Shown one piece after another: positions 1 through 11,369 of a stretch of 64,000 nt of DNA; the first letter of the stretch is position 1; the number at the start of each line of letters is the position of its first letter. Location of the stretch: the NCBI GenBank assembly GCA_029964075.1, contig CM057145.1:930001-994000 (forward strand), written 5' to 3'. A program made the position numbers and the translations under genes. Source of the DNA: Patiria pectinifera. Its lineage: Eukaryota > Echinodermata > Asteroidea > Valvatida > Asterinidae. Under the pieces are notes generated by a model. It had not been told where the DNA came from, did no database searches, and saw only the letters and a program-made list of their open reading frames with translations.

Positions 1-59
1 GTAGTGGGTCATTGTGAAGTTGATGATCCTAGGGCGCCAATCTACACAAAGATAAAACA

Positions 60-290
60 AGCAAAAATACAAAACTAATGAAGTGCAAACAACACCAACC
101 CACCGCAAAGCACAATAACTGCAACCACACTAACCACCACAACAGCAACTGCAGCAGACACATCTAACAGCACCATAACGATTACAACTACCACCGCCAC
201 CACTACCACCAGCACAACCACCAAAAGGAACATCAGCAAAAGCAACAATAATTAACAGCAACAATAATAAACAAACAACAACAATTTATC
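60..290. repeat. AAC/ACC-rich low-complexity tract
   Basis: Imperfect CAACA, ACCACC and CAGCAA triplet runs dominate, ending in AACAATAATAAAC-type sequence. No coding or RNA feature is visible. It lies in what would be the intron 3' of the LamG exon. Confidence 0.7.
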
Positions 291-413
291 AATATCTTTC
301 ACAAGAAGGCTAACCTGTTTGTCGACAGAAATTGCACATTGGATACATTTCCCGGTAGTATTTTATTAAATTCCACAAATGTATCAATTTCAGGTATTAA
401 ACGGTATACGTAC

Positions 414-1151
414 CTATATATCCACACTTGTACAGGTTTGTTATCTGTTGTGAGCCCAGAAGACCGTCAAACACAACCAGATTGCTGTATGCCGCAGAGC
501 TACCGTACGTGTCAACAGAGTATGTGAGATCGCCGCATGAATTTGACGTGCCGATGTAGAGATGAGTGCATCCGTCCGATTCAGATCCTGGGGTTATGTT
601 TTCCATCACGTCCGCATTGACAATCTCCCCATTGATAAAAACTTGTACGTCTACGCCCCTCGTGCCTGACAGGTCCGCCGTGAATGCAAGGTGAAACCAC
701 TTGTCCATCGGTATCTTACTTTTGTCATATTTACGACGGACAATATATTGTTCGGACCTTGCCACGAACCAGAATCTCTGAGCGCTCTTTTTATATAAGA
801 AAACTATTCCTCTGGCTTGACTAGTACGTCCCCCAGAGCTCAAGTAATACCAATCATTTTTGTCCACAGATACCGGCGTGTCGATTTTCAACCAAATGGA
901 CCAGGTCACAGTTTCAGACTCACACAGTCCAGGGTCTGAGACACAACTCCCTGCAAAGTCTCCGAGATCTAAGTAGGACCCAAGTGGTGCGTGCACTGCG
1001 CATGGTTGTTCCACTAGTCCTGGGCCGGGAACCATTTGAGCAGTTCCCACCACTTGGTATGCCTCGTTATCCACCACTTGGTTATTCTCGCACGGAGTGA
1101 CGTCACTCATTTGGCCGAAGGGTAGGTCCAGAATTGGTTCCAAATCTGAAA
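414..1151 (-). CDS. Internal exon coding a LamG/concanavalin A-like lectin domain
   Basis: One long open exon of about 245 codons. Reading on the minus strand, a TTTATATTTCAG acceptor precedes position 1151 (a second CAG six bases on gives 1145) and a GTACGT donor follows position 414. Either acceptor makes both boundaries phase 1, the pattern of a shuffled extracellular module. The protein has SYLDLGDF, then VTWSIWLKID, YYLSSGG, a basic strand around FWFVARSEQYIVRRKY, KWFHLAFTADLSG, VQVFINGE, HLYIGTSNS and VVFDGLLGSQQITNLY, the strand pattern of a Laminin_G_3-type jelly roll (established family pattern). Four cysteines lie before the fold and others inside it, suiting an extracellular protein. 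It may belong to the gene starting with the lectin exon at 15729-16053, same strand and phase, but that link is inference. Function beyond ligand or glycan binding cannot be stated. Confidence 0.75.
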
Positions 1152-1855
1152 CTGAAATATAAACCCGAGTAAAACGGGATGGGCTTAGAGTTGGCAAGAA
1201 TTTATTGTGTCCCAGGCAAAACTTCATTTACTGTTTCTTCCTCAAAGTAATTAAGGGACCCCTATATACGCAGACGCTAGATCATCCTGTAAAACAGTCT
1301 TCGGTTGGGCTGTTGGCCGCAATCGGTCGATCTGCGCGATCGGTGGATTGCGTTGCGCGATGGGTCGATTCTGTAGGAAATCTCGAACTTTACTTAGTAC
1401 CTTTGAATCTGCCAGAGCCGTGTATGATCCGAGAGCCTAAACTTATATTGAGAGAGAGAATCACACACTGTTTTGTGGCTGTCATGACTTCTGACTGAGG
1501 GGTGACCTTTGGCCTTTATTGTAGATCAGTATGGAGCGCCATAGGTGACAAACTTGGATTAATGAATACTACATCCCTTTCCACCTTGAATAAAAGTTAT
1601 GCACATGTGAAAATTGAATTTGGCGAATGTAAAGTTGATGATTAAATAAAACAATGTCCAAATAAATTCTGAAATGTTTGAGTGTCCTTATCTTGACGTC
1701 TCTAGAGTATGCCTTATTTTCAGAATTAATGTTAACCAGATTACACTTTTAGCAGCCATTTTTAACTTAAGTTAACAACAATAAACACGAAACAAAATGT
1801 GAGTATACATTTTCTCAACTTTGGTACAAAACATGCAGGTGTCTATTTACAGTCT
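1152..1855. other. Gene-free stretch beside the gypsy element
   Basis: No convincing reading frame. I looked here for the 3' LTR and polypurine tract of the neighbouring minus-strand gypsy element and saw neither. Probably intron of the LamG gene. Confidence 0.5.
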
Positions 1856-3607
1856 CTATTTGACAAAGTCCTTGAGGTGTTCAGGTGGACGGCGGTTTCG
1901 TGGAGGATTCCTACGCGCTGGTGCATGGATGGGGGTATGTGTGGTGGTGACCATGTCGTCGATGTCAGAATCTTCCTGCTGGGGTGGTGCTCTGGTTTGG
2001 ATGCGTTTGTATCTCGAGATGTTGCGTGTGACTGTGTGGGAGCCGTGCTGAGCTGTCACCATCGATCCCTTCTTAGCGGTGACTGTGTAGGGGTGTCTCT
2101 GGTATGGGGTTTGGTGTTTCGCGACTAGTCCATCGCGTCGTACAAGAACGGTATCACCTATGCTGATGTCTTTGGGGCGAGAGTGTTCTTTGTTGTCGGC
2201 ATATTGTTTCATTGCCGCCTTTTTGCGTGCGTCTCGGGATCGTACGGTTTTGGCCCGGGACTTATGTGGGGTTTCAGGGAGACGGGTGCGGAGTGGCCTG
2301 CCAAAGAGGAGTGTAGCAGGTGCAACTCCTGTTGTAGCATAGGGTGTTGCGCGGTAGTTTCGCAAGAACTTGTACAGACCTTGCTTCCATGGCATTGCAT
2401 CGGCGATTGCGGTGCGACAGGTCTTTTTGACTGTTTTCATGAAGCGTTCCACCTCCCCATTGGCGCGGGGCCAACGTGGGGTGACTTTCCGATGATGGAA
2501 CCCAAGGTAGTCTGCGAAGGATGAAAACTCTGCACTGTTAAAGGGTGGTCCGTTGTCAGTGCGGACGACCTTCGGTATGCCGAATGTGGCAAAGATACGA
2601 TCGAGTTTGGGAATCACCGAACGCGCAGAGGTGGAAAACACGATCTCGATTTCAGGGAAGCGACTGTAGTCGTCGATGACTACTAGGAGATGTTCTCCTG
2701 TTGGGAGATCACAAAAATCGACGCTGAATTCTAGCCATGGGCTGTCTGGGAGTGAAGACATGTTAAGCAGAGTCCTGGTGTCGTTAGGCGTTGTCAGCTG
2801 GCATGTAAGGCAGTCGCGAATTGTTTTTTCGACGAGGGTGTCCATGTTGGGAAACCATACTTTCTCGCGAAGTAACTGTTTAGTCCTTGTCATGCCTTGG
2901 TGTCCCTCATGGGCAATGTCGACGATGCGTTGTGCGAGTGCCTGTGGAATTACGATGCGGTCTCCACGGAGCAGCAGATCGCGATCGGTTGTGGCTGTGA
3001 GTTCACCGCGTACCTTGTGTAGGCTCTTGAGTGTGGCAAGAGTTTGTTGGTTGTGGGGGTTCTTCAGGAGCGTGTCCCAGCTATGAGTGGTGAGCGCGTC
3101 AATGGCTGACTGAAGAACTGGGTCTTCTCGAGTGGCGGTGCGGATTGTGTCGAGAGTAACAGACTTGGGTACAGCGTTTGCGGATATGAAGCTGACGTGT
3201 TCTTCCGCAAGGCGTTGTTCTCTGCTGGTGGTTTGCGGATGCTCGTGGGGGTGTCGCGACATATAGTCTGCAGGGTTCAACTTTCCCTGCTGATACTCGA
3301 CGGTGAAGTTGCACTCTTGCAACTTTAGCAACCAGCGTTCATTGTGGGTCGGTGCGTTACTGTGCGGGTTGTTGAACAGTGGGACCAACGGTTTGTGATC
3401 CGTGATGACGACGAAGTTGCTGCCATAGAGATACAGGTGGAAGTAAAGTATCGCCCATGTGATAGCCAGGGCTTCACGTTCCGTTTGGGAGTATCTCTGT
3501 TCGACTGGCGTCAGTGATCTGCTCGCGAGAGCAACGATCAACAGTTCGTCCTTGTCATTGCGTTGGGCGAGGATACCAGCTAGGCCAACTGCATGGGCTG
3601 TCATCAA
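1856..3607 (-). pseudogene. gypsy pol, 3' part: RNase H and integrase
   Basis: An open frame of about 580 codons. The first 120 residues are the gypsy RNase H (GLAGILAQ, then ASRSLTPVEQRYSQTEREALAI, then ITDHKPL). Integrase follows, with an HHCC zinc finger (HEGHQG and later CLTCQ), then the catalytic core with SVDFCDL, a RTDNGPPFNS segment with the second Asp, and PRWPRANGEVERF containing the Glu of the DDE triad. The tail is basic, with no clear chromodomain. The true entry is by readthrough from upstream pol: the Met at the frame start is not a natural start. The first catalytic Asp of RNase H is encoded in the other frame upstream, so a frame change at roughly 3590-3607 separates the domains. 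Confidence 0.85.
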
Positions 3608-4883
3608 CTACGAGTTCAGTTTTCTTGCTGGGATCGTAGTATGCCATTGTACAGCAATGTGCAACTCGTTCGCGGATTTGGCGGAGTGCTTGCTGGTGTT
3701 CGGGTCCCCATTGCCAGAGTGTGTCTTTCTTTGTCAACTCGCAGAAGGGTGCGGAAACCGTGGCAAGGTCAGGTATGAACCGGCTACAGTACGTGACCAT
3801 TCCAAGGAAGCTGCGTACTTCGCTTGCGTTGGTAGGGTCAGACACATTTTGGATTGCATCTACTTTCTTCTTGCCGGGGGAGATGCCGGTGGAGCTGAAT
3901 ACATGTCCGAAGTATTCAACGCGTGATTTGCCGAAGCGACACTTGTCCTTGTTCAAAGTCAGGTTACATTCACGAAGGCGTTGCAGACAGGCTGCGAGGC
4001 GTGCGTCGTGTTCCTGTTGTGTGCGGCCAAACACTAAGATGTCGTCGCTGATGTTGAGTGTGCCTGCGAGGCCGCGGAGCTCAGAGGAGATGGCGTTCTG
4101 GAAAACTTCGGCTGCAGAGCAAACACCGAAGTTTAAACGCTTGTAACGGAACAGGCATCTGTGTGTTGAAAACACAGTCAGATGGCGAGACTCGGGGGCT
4201 AGCTCTACTTGATGGTAACCCGCGTTTAGGTCAAGTTTACTGAAGACGGTGGATCCGTTGACCTGGGCAAGGATGTCGTCGATGGTCGGTGTAACGTGAC
4301 GCTCGCACTTGATGGCGGTGTTCACATTTCGCATATCCACACACATGCGAATCTCACCTGGTCGATGAGGCTTTTCGACCACGTGGATGGGTGAAACCCA
4401 TGGGGTTGGCTCATTGTGTACTGGCTCAATGATGTCAAGGCGAAGCAGTTTGTCCAGTTCGTTCTCGACTTTCTTCCTGACATGAAAGGGGATACGGCGA
4501 TGAGGCAGGGCGATTGGTTGGACTGTCTTGTCCTCGTGCAGCTTGCATTGAATGTTTTTCAACTTGCCGATGCCTGTGAAACGGTCTGCGTACTGGTCCA
4601 TAAGCTTGTCCGCAAGCTTTGGGGGATCGTCGGGTTGAAGATTGTACGCCACGTGGATGATGTCGAGATCGGACGCTGTTTCGAAGCTGATCAGTGTGTC
4701 CCCAGTTGTTTTGGTGACAAAGAACGTGGAGTTCACGTGCAAGGTTTTGTAGGCAACAGTGTTGTTGAATGTGCCCACAATCTCTAGGGGTGTTGTACTC
4801 CCATACGCGAACACTTTTGCTGCTGCGTCCTTACACAGTGGTGGCTTGGAGGACAGTTTGTTGTACACGGCCAGGCACATCAC
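3555..4883 (-). pseudogene. gypsy pol, middle part: reverse transcriptase
   Basis: Starts just after the broken protease motif and runs through the spacer into reverse transcriptase. Recognisable blocks are RRIPFHVRKKVENELDKLL, WVSPIHVVEKPHRPGEIRMC, TVFSKLDLNAGYHQVEL with the first catalytic Asp, LNFGVCSAAEVFQ, and NISDDILVFG holding the Asp-Asp pair (SDD rather than YxDD, as in related gypsy lineages), then YFGHVFSSTGISP and the connection domain VRSFLGMVTYCSRFIPD. The frame then runs past the start of RNase H into a non-homologous tail, so a frameshift lies near its end. Catalytic residues of the polymerase itself look intact. Confidence 0.88.
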
Positions 4884-4894
4884 GTTAACCGAGG

Positions 4895-5113
4895 CTACGT
4901 GTCAATGATGGCTGGCAGTTGCGTTGATTGGTCGACAGTTATGGTGACAACCAGGTGTTTGGATTTCGGTGTTGATGATACACCGAACACATAGTCATCA
5001 TCAGAGCTGCTTGAGCTGACAGTTTGGTCAACGGCGTGCACTTTTGCTTTGTTAGACTGTATGTGACATTCCGCGACTGAGACAATGTTTGGCGAAGTGA
5101 TTGAGTTTACCAC
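4895..5113 (-). pseudogene. gypsy pol, 5' part: protease segment truncated by a frame break
   Basis: Overlaps the end of gag in another frame and reads through KAKVHAVDQT and a serine/aspartate-rich spacer into VTITVDQSTQLPAIIDT. The Asp-Thr at its end corresponds to the start of the retropepsin Asp-Thr/Ser-Gly motif, and a stop follows directly. The rest of the protease continues in a different frame. The break thus lies in the active site, which argues strongly for a dead copy. Confidence 0.75.
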
Positions 5114-5831
5114 ACGAGTGGCATGTCACACCTTTGGCTGGGCATTGTTGCTTGTGAGGAAATGTACCTCCGCAGTTCCGACAGGGTACAGAGTGTCTGG
5201 GTCTAGAGGCATGTGGAGCCTTGCTCGACTCGCGATTTCGCGTGTAGGACTTTGTAGTAGTCACGCGGTTGGTTGTGTCGCGGCTTGGTTGTGTGTGTTG
5301 TTCCATGCCCTTAGCTTGCACCTCAGACAGTTCGTAAGTTCTAGCAGTCGTTAGAAGCTTTACGAGGGTTAGCTCAGATTCACGGAGGGTATAGCGTCTC
5401 AACTTTGACGATTTACAGCCATGGATAATCTGAGATTTCACTTCAGTGTCTTTGTCGTGGAACTCACAGGTTTTGGCTAGCTGTTGGAGGCGGGTTGCAT
5501 AGTCTGCGACAGTTTCATTGTGCAACTGTTTGGCCTCACGAAAGACAAATCGCTCATATTCGATGTTCTTGCGAGGTTCAAAGTACTTGGTGAGTGCATC
5601 TTTGCCAGATTCATAGGTTGATCCGGTTTCAGACAATGTCTCAAAGATGTCCATTACTTCAGGGCCAGCGTAGTGCAGGAGTAATGCCCGCTGTTGTCTG
5701 TCATCAGTTACTTTGAATGCAACAAACAGATTCTCCAGCCTGTTGACATATTTCCGCCACCGTACGCCGGCAGAGGAAGGCTCTACATGAGGTTGGAAGG
5801 CTGGAAAAGACGGCAGGTTTGTAGCAGACAT
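5052..5831 (-). CDS. gypsy gag with two CCHC zinc knuckles
   Basis: About 259 codons from the ATG at 5831, whose N-terminus MSATNLPSFPAFQPHVEP is typical for this gag class. The capsid-like segment includes WRKYVNRLENLF and LLHYAGPEVMDIFETL. The C-terminus has two zinc-binding knuckles, the first spaced C-x2-C-x5-H-x3-C, the second a canonical C-x2-C-x4-H-x4-C (CHSCGKLNHFAKHC). The frame ends soon after the second knuckle and pol overlaps it in another frame. Gag appears intact although pol is not. Confidence 0.85.
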   Translation of the reverse strand: MSATNLPSFPAFQPHVEPSSAGVRWRKYVNRLENLFVAFKVTDDRQQRALLLHYAGPEVMDIFETLSETGSTYESGKDALTKYFEPRKNIEYERFVFREAKQLHNETVADYATRLQQLAKTCEFHDKDTEVKSQIIHGCKSSKLRRYTLRESELTLVKLLTTARTYELSEVQAKGMEQHTQPSRDTTNRVTTTKSYTRNRESSKAPHASRPRHSVPCRNCGGTFPHKQQCPAKGVTCHSCGKLNHFAKHCLSRGMSHTV

Positions 5832-6230
5832 TTTGATTACAAAGGTTCGGTTACATAACACTTTACAGCCGTACAAATTTAGAGATTAATAAATCAACTC
5901 GGAAAATAAAATGAATAATTTTAACAGTCTTGTAACATCCTGTACATGAACACATTTCAGGGACAAAAGTCCCTACTTTAAATCCACTAGTACACTGCAT
6001 AGGGATATCACATTTTGCAACACGTATGCCAACTTTGAGATGAGCCAAAAACCAAACAAAAAATATTGTACCCAATTTTTTGATATTTTGTAGAAAACAT
6101 GTTCGGATTTAATTTTCATCCAAGTTTGTCTCAATGTCGGGTGACAAGGAATTGTTCTAATATTTGAATAGAGTTTACCTTCCTCAGCTGGAAATCGATT
6201 GGTAACATTTTCTTCCATCTACCATGTGGT
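5832..6230. other. Upstream flank of the gypsy element
   Basis: AT-rich, no coding frame, no recognisable LTR, tRNA primer-binding site or direct repeat shared with 1150-1855. Confidence 0.4.
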
Positions 6231-6968
6231 GGGTAGATTGCAAGTTTGGGGCGAGTCGAGGATATTTTATCGGTCTAGTTTTATGAGGAAAAACTTGCAG
6301 AGGGTACAGCATGAATAGCTTTTTTATTAAAACGAAAAAACATTGCAATTGGCGTAAAGCATGGGTAGTTAAAATGAAAGCTGGTCCCATTCCTATTAGG
6401 TTGCGATTGTATGTGTTAACGTAACACGAACCTTGGTATTTGTTAATGTTGATAAGAGAATGCTAGCAACGTCAATGAAACTTTAAAATGAAAAAAAAAA
6501 ACTTCAGGGGAAAAGTATTATGCACATTTTCCCCTTTTGAAAGATCGAATGAAAAAGTGTGTACAATTCCTGGCAAGCATAAACAAATTTGTCAAGTATG
6601 GATAGCTTTTTAATAAAAACGAAAATGCACTGGAATTGGGGTAAAGCATGACTAGTTTAAACAAGTTTGCCACCATTGTCATGGCCGATGTTATTGCTTT
6701 TGTGCATCCATCATGGCGTAACTCCACTGACGCTACGCGCAAGTTGCTAATGTCGTCATATACAATTCGTGGCAACATAAACAACTTTGCCACCATTTTC
6801 ATGGCCGGTGTTATTGCATTTTCATGGCCGATGTTATTGCTTTTGGGTCAAGCATCATTACTCCACTGGCGCCACAATATTGCTTAAGTTCATAATATCA
6901 TGGACATGTCATGATTTTAGAGACAAATACCGATTTCAGGCACTGCCTGAAGATTTGAAAAACCTCCT
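6231..6968 (+). repeat. Left outer arm of a 4.6-kb foldback
   Basis: From AGATTGCAAG through GGGGCGAGTCGAGGATAT to AAAACCTCCTC, this matches the reverse complement of about 10086-10846 along its whole length, with small indels and substitutions. Short frames within it recur in both arms on both strands but look like by-products of repeat conservation rather than genes. Confidence 0.85.
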
Positions 6969-6984
6969 CTGACTTGACATTTCC

Positions 6985-7270
6985 AGTTGAACGCACGACG
7001 GTCGAAGCAAGTTCACATCTGTTACCAATTTCAAATTACAAGACACTTACGGTTTCAACCGGGAGGAGGTCACGTTTATTTTGCACATTATATCCAAAAC
7101 TACAGACTCTGTATTATTCAGTTCCCGTAAATATCCAAATCAGATCTCTCACAGTTCATTTTATATTGATTTTCAGAGATTCAATCTAGAATACTTGTTG
7201 ACGTCATCATGACGCCAATACCAGATGTTAACTGTGCTATTTGAAGCGAAAATCTGGATTATATCTCTCG
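6985..7270 (-). repeat. Diverged reverse copy of the HINE-A core, inside the foldback arm
   Basis: Order of blocks (AATTTCAAATTACAAGACACTT, a glycine-codon-rich GGGAGGAGGTCACG, TTATATTGATTTTCAGAG, GACGTCATCATGACG) is the reverse complement of the unit at 45.26-45.49 kb. The opposite arm lacks it, so it belongs to a roughly 575-bp insertion (about 6970-7545) in the left arm only. The adjacent GGGTGCTGCAGCACCC palindrome near 7337 is part of the same inserted stretch. Confidence 0.55.
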
Positions 7271-7544
7271 CGGTTGATATTTCAGCAATTATATAAGATT
7301 TAAAGCAAACCCACGGGAACGGGGGGTGCTGTGGGTGCTGCAGCACCCCCAACTTTTTGGATGGGGAAGCTGGAATATACTACGACATCCCCTACTCCCG
7401 GGCACAAATGTATCCCAGCCGGCAGTGTTCTACTACGATGAAATTGCGCCAGTACGCTCTAATATCTCCTTCTTGTTCTAATAATTTGTTCGTTTTTAGC
7501 GTTGCCGCGGCTAAGCGTGGCGCTACGAAGGTCTAGCGCAAACA

Positions 7545-7785
7545 CTTTAAAGAGGTTGTGGAATGCTGAAAATCGTTTTGTTTTTTATATTTTTATATTG
7601 TAGAGTAGACCCATATATAGCATAATGACAAACTCACATTCTTTTCTGATGTGCGTTTATATGTTTATAAAACTGAAATTCATCGAGTAATTTGTTGGTC
7701 GGCGAGCGCATAAATGAAATCAGCAGTCGTCGGGCTCTTCGTAAAATCAGAAAAAGCGTGACGTAATAAACAGGACTCGTTTATA
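7545..7785 (+). repeat. Left inner arm of the foldback
   Basis: After the inserted block the inverted match resumes: TTTAAAGAGGTTGTGGAATGC equals the reverse complement near 10060-10085, and CGTGACGTAATAAACAGGACTC near 7758 equals the reverse complement near 9857-9878. Sequence between these anchors is much less alike. Confidence 0.6.
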
Positions 7786-9854
7786 CAACGACTGTTTACT
7801 GCTGCCCAACCCGCCCCGTCAGCACGTGTGACTCGCAGTCAAGCAGTGAAAAATCAACATTTTGTAAAAGACTCACGGAGATTGATATTCCTTCCCATTG
7901 CTTAATTTTTGGATGAGTATATTGAACAAGGACACGGTGACATCTGAGCTGTTCTTCCGTATAAATTTGAGCCCCAACTGCCCGAAAAGAGACCAGCGAA
8001 AACACGGATACTGCAACTGGCCAGCTGAAAACGCCAGGCAACGCGGCTCTGATGAGTTGTTCGGTCTGCGACGTTCGGCGTGAAAAAAAAACAGCTACGT
8101 TTTATCCAAGGACTCAAAGTAGGCTATTATGTTCATGATAACATTTTTAGATGAGCATCAACAGTCCTATCGCAACTTTGTTCGTGTTTTACCGACAATC
8201 TCACACGTTATTCTGGTAAATATTCAGTCCAAAGAGACGACAAATCGTCAGGTTGTTTTCGAATTATTCGCGTACGGCACGCATAACGCATCACGGCGGT
8301 GGATGTGGTCGACCGTGTCCAGAACTAATGTTGTACGGTTAGCAGCGTCGCGGGCCCCGGTCAAGTTCCTTGCGTTGCCTGGTGCTTTTTATGTATACGT
8401 TCGCCACAAAAAAATTAGTCCTCTTCTCTTTTCTTTTCTTGTGCATTTTAACCCTTGTTTTAACATCCTGAAACGATAATTACGAATTGACTTGAATTTT
8501 GAAATTTTTAACTTTATTGTTTACCCAAAAAAAGCCGTAAAACAACGCCAGGAGACCACGTAAACCTCGGCCTGTAAACGTGGCTACAAAAAAAGTACAA
8601 TTCATAAATCATAGTCATGCTCAGTTCATAAAACAAAAATCTCTGGACTTACGACATGTTCGGGATCCCGGTTGAAAACAAAATTCACTGGTCCCGAAAT
8701 TTAACGAGTACTATCATTATTTTCAGTACCTAATTAAGACTTTATTCAAGAAATTCCAGTAGCAGAGAATTTGTCATTCGATCAAAAGAAGTTCTTGGGA
8801 AAATGGAGGCCCGTCACATAATCAGCACTAACGTAAGGAAAACTACGCGGTCCTTTTTCTACGCATTTACCTTCAATTTGCAACGCGTGCGCGTATGCTG
8901 CGCAGATAATGGAGGGTCGAGGATACATTTGAACGGTTCTACGGTTCTTCAAGATTGGCAACGGACAAATTGTCCAAAACAGTCTTCCCTATAAATCATT
9001 AACCAATCATATCTCTATTATTTCTTGTCCATGCAATTTCAACAAATCTCTTGAGAAAAGAAGACTCTTGCCGTACGAAATGTACAGTGCATGATCAGCG
9101 CTCTATCCGTTAATTTGGCTGAAATCCGATCTCGTGTTTTCGCACGGTACCCTTCGGACAAACTGCATGGCTACGGAGGATTCTTATTACTCCATGCTGA
9201 CACCCGGACGGGAAAGCTGGAAATTTATTGCAAACAAAATGCGGTGTGATTACAGCCAGCGACTGACACAATTATAGGCATGTAGGTTTGCCTTGGCCTA
9301 GTGCGTTTGCTAACCGTACACGTATCAACAACGAATTATTTTGAAATTCCAACACCGTTTACCGGTGTCAAAATCTACGGTCCCGGGCCCAGCGGCCGGG
9401 CCCGGGCCGGCCAGCGGCACAAGTACACCCGTGAATTTCCAGCCAGCTTTACATACATAGCGCGTGTCACGGTGATGCGATATGGCGATGTGTATGTACT
9501 TGACATGCTTGAACGATCGAACGATGTTGATGTACGCAGACATATTCTTACTATGGTTGGCCGTTAGGGCAAACACAAAAGAATGATCCCCGATCTATAA
9601 ATAAAATGATGTGTAACTATCAAAACACTGAATAATCAATAGAAAGTACCAAAAAGTCAATGGAGATATCTTCCTATTAAATTCTAAACTTGCCCATTAG
9701 AATTTCAGGGGTAAAAGCTGTTGCCAACTACGGTTGAATTTATGGAGCATGTGGCTGCCCATACAAAATGTCGCTCAGTGTAATTGTAAACAAAGTCATG
9801 TCGTTGCGCGGAGTGATTTGCAAAAAGTTTCGCTGGAACTACGCTGCATCGGGA
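7786..9854. other. Unique central region of the foldback, no gene found
   Basis: Longest frames are 80-120 codons without recognisable domains or good starts. A minus-strand frame at about 7870-8041 has a hydrophobic, signal-like stretch and then a GTGAGT donor, but no ATG in frame before an upstream stop. A GC-rich palindrome lies at 9382-9409. Confidence 0.4.
9382..9409. repeat. GC-only palindrome
   Basis: CCCGGGCCC, an eight-base GC loop, and GGGCCCGGG form a near-perfect stem of 9-10 bp in otherwise AT-rich sequence. Meaning unknown. Confidence 0.7.
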
Positions 9855-10085
9855 GTCCTGTTTATTACGTCACGATTTACTATGTTTTGTTTGCTGCCCC
9901 CAACGACGACTTTTACACAAATTGCACGTTCGGGTCGAAACTGGACCTGAAAAACAGCTCTCAAAAGTACCTTTTGTATTCATTTCATGACAGAAACAAT
10001 AGGCGTTTTTATTTCATCACACCCTAGGCTACATGTACCCGAAAAATGACGGAAATGTCTTCGAGCATTCCACAACCTCTTTAAA

Positions 10086-10846
10086 CTATACGGAGGAGGT
10101 TTTTGAAATCTTCAGGCAGTGCTTGAAATCGGCATTTGTCTCTAAAATCATGACATGTCCATGATATTATGAACTTGCGCAATATTGTGGCGCCAGTGGA
10201 GTAATGATGCTGGACCCAAAAGCAATAACGTCGGCCATGAAAATGCAATAACACCGGCCATGAAAATGGTGGCAAATATGTTTATGCTGCCACGAATATT
10301 GTATATACTACAATAAGGACGACATTAGCAACTTGCGCGTAGCGTCAGTGGAGTTACGCCTTGATGGATGCACACAAGTAATAACATCGGCCATGACAAT
10401 GGTGGCAGACTTGTTGAAACTAGTCATGCTTTACCCCAATTCCAGTGTATTTTCGTTTTAATTAAAAAGCTATCCATACAGACAAATTTGTTTATGCTTG
10501 CCAGGAATTGTACGCGCTTTTTCATTCGATCTTTCAATAGGGGAAAATGTGCATAATACCTTTCCCTGAAGTTTTTTTTTTTCATTTTAAAGTTTCATTG
10601 ACGTTGCTAGCATTCTCTTGTCAACATTAACAAATAGCAAGGTTCATGCTACGGTTACACATTCAATCGCAACCTAATAGGAATGGAACCAGCTTTCATT
10701 TTAACTACCCATGCTTTATGCCCATTGCAATGTATGTAGTTTTAATAAAAAAAAAAAAGCTATTCATGCTGTACCCTCTGCAAATTCTTCCTCATAAAAC
10801 TAGACCGATAAAATATCCTCGACTCGCCCCAAACTTGCAATCTGCC
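10086..10846 (-). repeat. Right outer arm of the 4.6-kb foldback
   Basis: Reverse complement of 6231-6968. It begins at GGAGGAGGTTTTTGAAATC and ends at GCCCCAAACTTGCAATCT. The inner continuation reaches about 9855. No convincing target-site duplication at the outer ends. Confidence 0.85.
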
Positions 10847-10849
10847 GAT

Positions 10850-11280
10850 CATAAAGATGAATTTGGTCCTTTAGTCTTTTATATTTGCCTTTCCCTGTTT
10901 CAAACAAATAAATGACTGCAAATATAACTAGAGCTAGCTACATCGTTTGTTGAGTTATAACTATTTTATTGGCCATCTAAGTTGTGAATATTTTATCCGT
11001 TTTCATTGGAACCATTTGTTTTAAGTTGAGCATAAAAAATAATCCTTTTAAGTGTCATAAGTTTCAGTATACTTTTTTGTACACTGATGATATCATCAGT
11101 TAAGGTCCAAACTTAATATTGATTTAGTTCAGACAGGATAAACGTTCGTCATACAGTGAAAATAACTTTTGAAAATAAAGTAACTATAATGAATATTTAC
11201 GTGTGTTTTACTAACAATTAACTTCCTATTCCAATTTGATTGTAAATGAAAGAAAACTGATCATTTACAAATTCTCCCTA
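10850..11280. other. Gene-free AT-rich stretch
   Basis: No coding frame, RNA gene or repeat structure that I can support. Confidence 0.4.
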
Positions 11281-11369
11281 CAATAACTTCCCGTGCGATG
11301 ACGTCATGATTCTGAAACCTCACAAAGTCATTTGAGACTGTGCAAAGGGCATTTTGGGGTAATTTGGTA

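Larger units (their letters stand above)
1856..5831 (-). mobile_element. Ty3/gypsy retrotransposon internal region, frame-broken, LTRs not found
   Basis: About 4 kb holding, in minus-strand order, gag, protease, reverse transcriptase, RNase H and integrase, the domain order that defines Ty3/gypsy (Metaviridae-type) elements. Gag and pol are in different frames with a short overlap, which is common in the family, but pol is broken at least twice more: in the protease active-site motif and between reverse transcriptase and RNase H. No flanking direct repeats, primer-binding site or polypurine tract were recognised at 1150-1855 or 5832-6230. The copy therefore looks inactive and probably terminally decayed. 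It sits in the same orientation as the lectin and LamG exons around it. Confidence 0.9.

Noticed and set aside
1205-1498. Plus-strand 97-codon frame
   Set aside because: Antisense to the end of the LamG region, no homology, not supported by splice or start context.
2160-5354. Several plus-strand frames of 60-155 codons
   Set aside because: Antisense shadows of the gypsy gag and pol frames.
6518-6972. Frames of 60-95 codons conserved in both foldback arms
   Set aside because: Conservation is explained by the repeat itself; frames exist on both strands and have no domain or codon signal.
7796-8041. Minus-strand frame with a signal-peptide-like start and a GTGAGT donor
   Set aside because: No ATG in frame before an upstream stop, no recognised domain, and it lies inside a foldback repeat.
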